Source: Acanthopleura granulata
Taxonomy: Eukaryota > Mollusca > Polyplacophora > Chitonida > Chitonidae
NCBI GenBank assembly: GCA_016165875.1
Contig: JABBOT010000031.1
Span: 2,167,036 to 2,231,035, forward strand
Reading direction: 5' to 3'
Length of the DNA stretch: 64,000 bases
Made by a program: the position numbers and the translations under genes. Numbering within the stretch: position 1 is the stretch's first letter; the number at the start of each line of letters is the position of its first letter. The notes under the pieces were generated by a model. The model did not search any database, was not told the DNA's origin, and saw only the letters and a program-made list of their open reading frames with translations. This document shows, in pieces, positions 58,301 through 64,000 of the stretch.

Positions 58301-60924
58301 CCTTAGACAAAAGCTATTTACCTGAAGAAAAAAATTAAATTCTCAGTTTCAGCATAAACAAATTTGGACTGTTATGAATCCCTATTAATGGTATTCAGAT
58401 ATACATTCAGACCTATGTAATTGTAGGAACCATATTAATCATTGCAAAAGGTGATGGACTTATACCTTAAAAGGTCCTAGAAAGTCATGGAATTTTTAGA
58501 TTCAAAAACTGTACAAACCTTGCATACATGTACTCTAATTCTTCTATTGTTGGGACGCTTGGTTTACAGTTTTTATCCAGTATACATGTATGTGTAGGAT
58601 TAGTGCACAGCTCCTTTTTTCACTCCTGGTTAATCCACTTAATGAACAAAATATCCAGATCCTTACTTTTCAGAAAACTGGGAGAGTAATGGACATTTTC
58701 ATATTTAGCACTTTTAATATCATCCTAAAAATTAGGATTACGGTACAATTAGGCTTCACTTTTTTCACATTGTTTATTTATGTGTCCTGTGATATGACAT
58801 CATTTACGCAAGAAGATCTCAGTATAAGATAATTGTTGATGTGCGTGACCATATTTCTTCTTTTACATGGAATGTAATTTTACTGGCTGATTAAAGTAGT
58901 GAATGTGTTTGATCTGTTAAGAAATTACATAAAACCTGAAAAATGTATTGTTAAAATTAAAACTGAATTTCAAGAAAATATTAGTTTACTTGTGGATGAA
59001 ATATGTTTGGGTTGTCTCCCCCTTGATAAAGCTGTACAGATAACATCCTGAAAGGTGTTGTGGTATTCAAGTCAGGGCTCTGTGCAGAGGCCTTTTTAAA
59101 AAGGGGAAATGTTGTACAATTTTTTCATACATTTGGAGGAAGTTGTGAAGGTTTGTGGTGACTCTTAAAAAAAGTGTGCCTTAAGTTTTTTTTCCTTTTT
59201 TGTACGAATTTATTCAAGATTAATGAAACTCATTTACAGGTATAATTGACATGAATCCCAGTCCGGTTGCTGCAGAATTGGCCAAGTTAGGGGAGCAGTA
59301 CAACCTCCCTGTTGTGTCCTTTGCAGCCACATCAACTGAATTGAGCAACAAACTGAAATATCCAAATTTCATGCGGACCATTCAGCCTGAGAGGAAAGGA
59401 CTGTCAAGGGTAAGTGTTATAATTTTGATGCCTCGTCCATTAATTTTACGAGCCTGCAAATAGATGTCTGACAATTTTGGAAACACCACTTTGGACTAAG
59501 TGGTATGACTGTGTTGTCCATGTTATGTATTAGTGGACAAAGATCTCTTGGGTCATACCACTGTCACCAAAAGGGTGTTTAAAATTTTTATACACCCAAC
59601 TTTAGATGAGTTGGTGTTACAAGTCTGACTGTTCATCTGTCTGGGTCCATCTACACTTATATCCAAGCTACAACTGCAGCTGTTTTTCATGGGGAGTGTT
59701 GCTAACTTGATTGCCCTCCCCCTATATGTATTGTCTAACAAAGAAATTCAACTCCAATCTACATCTCCTACTGTTTTCTATGTCATTTATATCCTGTACA
59801 TGTAGGCCTGACTGACCCTGGGTTCTGTTTGGTTTCCTCCCACAACAATGTTGCCCAGCATTGTGTGAGTGAAATATTCTTGAATATGGTGTAAAACATC
59901 AATAAAATAAATAAATAAATGTAAGCCAGACAGGTCAGATTTGAGCATCTGCATGGTGTCAAATATTTACCTCAGCACATTTACATGTATGATGGTATTA
60001 GAATCCAGCTGTTACTTTCGGCTACATTTTCAGGCTGTGAATGAGGTCCTGCGCCACTTGAAGTGGTCGTACATCACAGTGGTGTACACAGACGACCCCA
60101 GAGCTGTCAAGTACTATCAGGAATTCCTGCAGAACGTGGGCGGGTCGGGCGTGTGCGTGGGATCTGCAGTCCGCCTGTCGCATGACGACACCAGCATGGC
60201 CTCCATGAACACGACCCTGAGCCGGCTTCTCCAAGCCGGCGCCACTGGTGTCGTGTTCTTCGGAAAACCAGAAGTCGCGGAGAGTCTCTTGAAGGCTGCG
60301 AACGGCTACACCAATGCCGGACGACTGCAGTGGATATTTGCCGACAGCATCAGCATTAGCTCCCTTTTCCCGGGTTTAACCTACCCGCGAGGGATCATCG
60401 CCGTGCAGCCGTTTGCCCGTACCATGGCAGAGTTTGAGGACCACTGGATACGGCTGAATGAGACCTCTCCTCCACTGGACGATCCCTGGTTTGCTGAATG
60501 GTACATGACCGAATACCAGTGTAACCTGCCCTCAATGAACATGGGGTACCCTCAAACATGCTCGGTCATCGGCGAAACACCCAAGCGCTCCAGATTTGTG
60601 CAGGGGCGTCTAGTAGAGCCAGCTGTCCTGGCTGTGTATACGTACGCCCGCGCTCTGCGCAACGCCCACTCCAACTTGTGTGGGGGCGTTCCTGGGATGT
60701 GCCCCCGTCTCCAGGCTCTAACCACAGAGCAGTTTTACCAGTACATGAAAAAGGTAAATTTCACATTCCTGGCCATGGAGAGAGTGCCCAGTTTGTCCAC
60801 GCCCAACTCTCAGCCCTATTTAGCCCCATTGAGGCTCCAGTTTGATCGTAACCTTGACATCGTCAACTCTGCCTACAAGATCTTCAATTTCAACAAACAG
60901 CAGGGGATTTACAAATTCATACAG
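55353..60924 (+). CDS. Gene C exons 1-5: signal peptide and VFT1
   Basis: Exon 1 starts four bases after the acceptor CCAG|GAAA. Residues VIGGLFAIHSD and GFGCGPP match the opening of gene B (LLAGVFPM, GYGCGD-type). Exon 3 has VMDTCMRAEKAL, the DTC turn. Exon 4 has LPVVSFAATSTELSNKLKYPNFMRT. Exon 5 has KWSYITVVYTDD, PWFAEWYMTEYQC, VLAVYTYARAL and FDRNLDIVNSAYKIFNFN. T188 is kept (AATS), but S165, D208 and Y236 positions are not. Pocket degenerate. Confidence 0.83.
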
Positions 60925-63599
60925 GTAAGTGTTACAGAAAATTCTGCAGACCAAGTGTTATGTCTGGAAAACAGACCATGATGACTCATCTGTACATTTA
61001 TTTTGATGAGTGTTTTAGGCACCATGGTTTATTTATTTCATTGTTTCTGATTGGTTTAGACTCTTCACACCTTTTTTAACTTATGAAGATTTCTCGAGTC
61101 TCGAACAAGAAAAGAAAATATATGCTTTTAACTGATACATTCAGAGTCCTAGGCAGGCAATTTTTCATACATGGACCCTTACAGGGCATAAAAAGTCCAT
61201 ATCACCATTAAGAGGACTGGGAAAGTTGACAAAAGGTGGGAATCTTGATTGATTTGATGTTGAAAATTTGTGACTTAATACATCTCACTCAATAAGCATC
61301 CTTGCTATTAAGTTGCATGTTTAGTCTATTTGCATGTTTTTGCAAGCTAGACACGGTTCCATAGTTTTAGGCCATGCTTCAAAAATTCTTTGTTCTGGAT
61401 AACAATCCCATCACACAAAGATATGGTTGGTGGGTAGGGAAATTTTTTTGAATTCTTTCCAATGAAATGATTAAGGATTTTAAAGAAATTCTATGGAGGG
61501 AATATAAAAGAGAAATTCCATCTAATGCCCAGTAAAAACTTCAGAGGAGATCCCTTTTTTGGAGGGTTGTTCTGGTTACCACCATATTTCTAATGATGTC
61601 TTTTGGCCTAAGTTATAGGACTCCTGATGGGCACCTGATGTAAAAGCAGCTGTATTTGACAGAAAAATTTTCATTATGAGCCATAATTGCATGCCTCTGG
61701 GAAATACCTAGGCTACTTCTTCTAGAAAGTAAATGTCAAAGGAAATATGTGCAGCGTTAAATCCATTGATACAACAGAACATGGCAGGAAGGGTTAACCA
61801 GAGGACCATTGAAAACTGTATCTAAAATATGTGTCTTTTTTTTTTACATTTTTTTTTTCACCAAGAAAGGTGCATTTACTTTCTAGATATTGAGTTTGTA
61901 CATATATGGTGGGCTTTATGGACCATCACACCAATATCATGGTGTGCGTTTCTGTATGTCCAGTGTTGGAAAGTTTGCTAGAAGCACGCCAAAGGACAAT
62001 GGTTTATGCAGGGCATCTCAATCTTCAGTATAAAACTGGCAATCACTCATATTGTAAGTGAAAAGCATTATTATAATAAGTCAGCTAAGGTAAACAAACA
62101 AATGCAATTCCAGAATTCTGCTTTTGATTTCTGTGCAGGTTGCCACAGTTCTGGGAACGAATGAACCAGTTGTGTTTTCTGGACTCCAGATGTTTGATGA
62201 AACACGCACAAATATACTGAGAACTCCCTTAAAATCCTCTTGCCCGAACAGTGCCGGCTGTGCTGATCTCTGCCAGGGTCCAGAGTATCAAGCTAAGTAT
62301 CTTTTTCTGGACGGTGACATCATCTTGAATGGAATCTTTAGTGTGCATCGTGACGGGCCGACACCACTCACGTGCGGGCCTCTGTCAGAGTTCAGTCCCC
62401 TGATTGTCGAGGCGATGAAGTGGGCAATCGAGAATAAAGCCCCAGGGCACCTGAATAGTGGTGTCAAATTGGGAATGCTTGCCTTCGACGATTGTCAGAG
62501 TTCACTCATTGGCAAGAATTTGGCGTATGGTGCTTCTTCAGGGATGATGCGAATCGAGGATGGAACAGGAAGTTTGCTGGACCCACAGAAAATAGAAGGT
62601 TACCTCGCGGCCGCATCTTCAAGTCGAACAATAGACTTTTCCGAGTTCATAAACCGTGTCCGTAAGCCTCAGATATCATACGCAGCCACCAGCCCTGCTT
62701 TGTCCAATCAGAGAGAGTTTCCGTATTTTCTTCGCACCATTCCTTCGGACACATCACAGATTCGAGCCATTGTCATGATGTTGAAATTGCTTGGCTGGCG
62801 TAACATCCAGGCCGTTCAGGATTCAACCTCTTATGGACGAGATGGAATCAACGAGTTGAAGCGAATCGGAGCACAGGAAGGCATCTGTGTTGTAGCAGTC
62901 CATGAAGCAGAAACAGATGGAAGCATGACAGATATCGTGGAGCGTTTGCGAGCAAGACCCTGGTCGCAGCCTGTAGTACTGTACATGCAGAGTCGAGCGA
63001 TCAAAGACTTCTTAAGGGCGTACAACAGCTCTGGTGCCAAGGGCGAATTTGTTTTGGTTGGTCCAGAGACTTGGGGCAAAAACAAGGAGATCTTGGCTGG
63101 AATGGGTGATGTTGCAGAGGGCTCACTAACTGTTCAGCCAGTGGATTTGGTTTTTAATGGCTTCAAAACGTATCTGGCAGGCCTCGATGTACGTACATAT
63201 CTCACCAACCCTTGGTTTGCTGAGCAGTATGAGATGCTGAACAACTGTAGCATTGATTCGCGGAACCCGATGTACCCAACCCCTTGTCCGGACGGCCCCA
63301 TTGTCCACAACAACATGGATCTGGATGTGTACAGTCAGTACACAATTGCCGCTGTCGAGACGTTCGCCATCGGCCTTCAGAAGACCTTGGAATTTTTCTG
63401 TGGGGTAGGATATCAAGGGGTTTGCAGTCAGTTCATCACGGCCAGTAATAAGATTGACATGCTGATGAAGAGTATCGAAGAAGCAACATTTCCCGACGAC
63501 CGGCAACCAAAGAACAGGGAGTTTGAATTCTATGAACGTTCAGGGAATGTTGAATTTATAGTTTACAGTGTGTCCGGGCTTGGGCAAGACTACCAACAG
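55353..63599 (+). CDS. Gene C (partial): class C GPCR-type protein with at least two tandem Venus-flytrap modules
   Basis: Exons: 55353-55557, 56035-56148, 57330-57449, 59240-59409, 60034-60924, 62139-63599; 2961 nt, 987 residues so far, all phases consistent (1,1,1,0,0,0). The last exon ends at a normal donor (GTAAGA), so the gene runs past the window. Signal peptide MLSDCLLGAWLVTLVTTGLA; VFT1 (1-500); Cys hinge and VFT2 (501-987). The membrane part is not in view. By similarity to gene B I expect more VFT modules and a 7TM domain, but a secreted or single-pass protein cannot be excluded. The order, size and phase of exons 1-6 equal those of gene B, so B and C arose by duplication and now face away from each other. 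Confidence 0.82.
56148..56640 (+). repeat. Minisatellite containing repeated splice-donor-like units
   Basis: Units of the form AGTAGCTAGGTGAGTAATGA followed by CCTC, about 20 copies. The first unit overlaps the exon 2 donor of gene C (TTAG|GTGAGTAATGACC), so the array repeats the donor itself. Confidence 0.8.
57541..58514. mobile_element. Possible non-autonomous DNA transposon in gene C intron 3
   Basis: Ends GTACAGTT(C)TT... and ...AAAAACTGTAC are inverted. CCTGGAAAGTCATGGAATTT occurs at the left end, and a near-copy occurs near the right end. A perfect 12-bp hairpin (CCTGGAAAGTCA and its complement) is at 57558-57595. Such blocks are seen in hAT-like non-autonomous elements, but no target duplication was found. 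Confidence 0.4.
59803..59922 (+). mobile_element. SINE fragment in gene C intron 4
   Basis: Only the 3' core and tail are seen (GGTTTCCTCCCACAACAATG, GTGTAAAACATC, AATAAATAAAT). Confidence 0.55.
62139..63599 (+). CDS. Gene C exon 6: VFT2 module
   Basis: A 487-residue phase 0-0 exon. Hinge with CPNSAGCADLC and DGDIILNGIFSVH, then VEAMKWAIE, FDDCQSS, AASSSRTI, ISYAATSPALSN, FLRTIPSDTSQ, GWRNIQAVQDSTSYGRDG and PWFAEQYEMLNNC. It keeps positions matching mGluR1 S165, T188, D208 and Y236. D318 is Glu (GPETWG), and R78 is replaced (Ile). An amino-acid-like ligand without a distal acidic group is therefore plausible, as inference. Confidence 0.87.
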
Positions 63600-63835
63600 G
63601 TAAGAAGGGAAAAAAGACATTAGGTCTACATTCAAAGTATCTGTCTGGGCATAATGTACCCAATAATTCCTTTTTTCATGGATTTGAAAGTATAAATTAT
63701 GATGGATTATATAATGCTGATAATTATTAGGGTGTTCCCTGGTTGATCTGAACATACTTAAACAGTGTAAAATTAGCCTTCATTCTGTTTTTGCCTACGT
63801 GTTACTAAGACATCAGATTTCCCATTCAAAGCCAT

Positions 63836-63960
63836 TACAGATGGTCATGGCTTTGCTCGTTTTCCTTCCACAATAATGTTCATCCCATAAGTGTATTTTT
63901 ATATAATTTCCACGTGTAAGAGAAAATATTTTGAGTACAGCACAATGCACCGATAAAGGA
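63836..63960 (+). mobile_element. Decayed SINE fragment at right edge
   Basis: Weak matches to core and tail (GATGGTCATGG, CGTTTTCCTTCCACAATAAT, TTTTGAGTACAGC), in the intron after gene C exon 6. Nothing else is seen in 63600-64000. Confidence 0.35.
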
Positions 63961-64000
63961 GTAAGTTTATTGTACATGCTTGTTCAGTATTAAACTAGAA

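Noticed and set aside
1..64000. CRISPR arrays, operons or bacterial mobile elements
   Set aside because: Repeats are eukaryotic SINEs, MITEs and minisatellites, and the genes have spliceosomal introns; nothing prokaryotic was seen.

Overview
This looks like a piece of a metazoan nuclear genome. Coding sequence is split into exons by introns with GT/AG ends, the non-coding DNA is AT-rich, and it is full of tRNA-derived SINEs, short inverted-repeat elements and decayed minisatellites. The main SINE, with a conserved core and an (AAAT)n tail, resembles SINEs that are widespread in molluscs. A lophotrochozoan, most likely a mollusc, is my best guess; this is inference, not a species call.

The window holds three related genes for class C G-protein-coupled receptors of the metabotropic-glutamate-receptor type. 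All exon joins were worked out by hand, and every reading frame closes. Gene A (+, 4845-20836, 14 exons, about 1859 aa) has a signal peptide, three consecutive Venus-flytrap (VFT, ANF-receptor/periplasmic-binding type) modules and a recognisable 7TM domain. Gene B (-, 42722-22326, 14 coding exons, about 3084 aa) has a signal peptide, five consecutive VFT modules, a divergent 7TM domain in one exon and a 340-residue cytoplasmic tail. Gene C (+, from 55353, running off the right edge) has a signal peptide and two VFT modules so far, with the same exon plan as the start of gene B. A and B are tail to tail (about 1.5 kb apart); B and C are head to head (about 12.6 kb apart).

The striking feature is the architecture. 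Ordinary class C receptors have one VFT, then a nine-cysteine domain (NCD3G), then 7TM. Here VFT modules are strung together, the full NCD3G is absent, and a short hinge with two to four cysteines sits before most modules and before the membrane. Most modules are bounded by phase-0 introns, and several are a single exon of about 1.4-1.5 kb, so they can be duplicated without a frameshift. Only some modules keep the residues that hold the amino-acid backbone in mGluRs (best in module 2 of A and module 2 of C). The others look like non-binding or differently binding units.

Layout: 1-4844 non-coding (SINE, G-rich run, AT repeat, possible promoter of a leftward gene); 4845-20836 gene A; 20837-22325 convergent intergenic DNA with a minisatellite; 22326-42763 gene B; 42764-55348 intergenic with minisatellites, an inverted-repeat element, SINEs and possible 5' UTR exons; 55349-64000 gene C.
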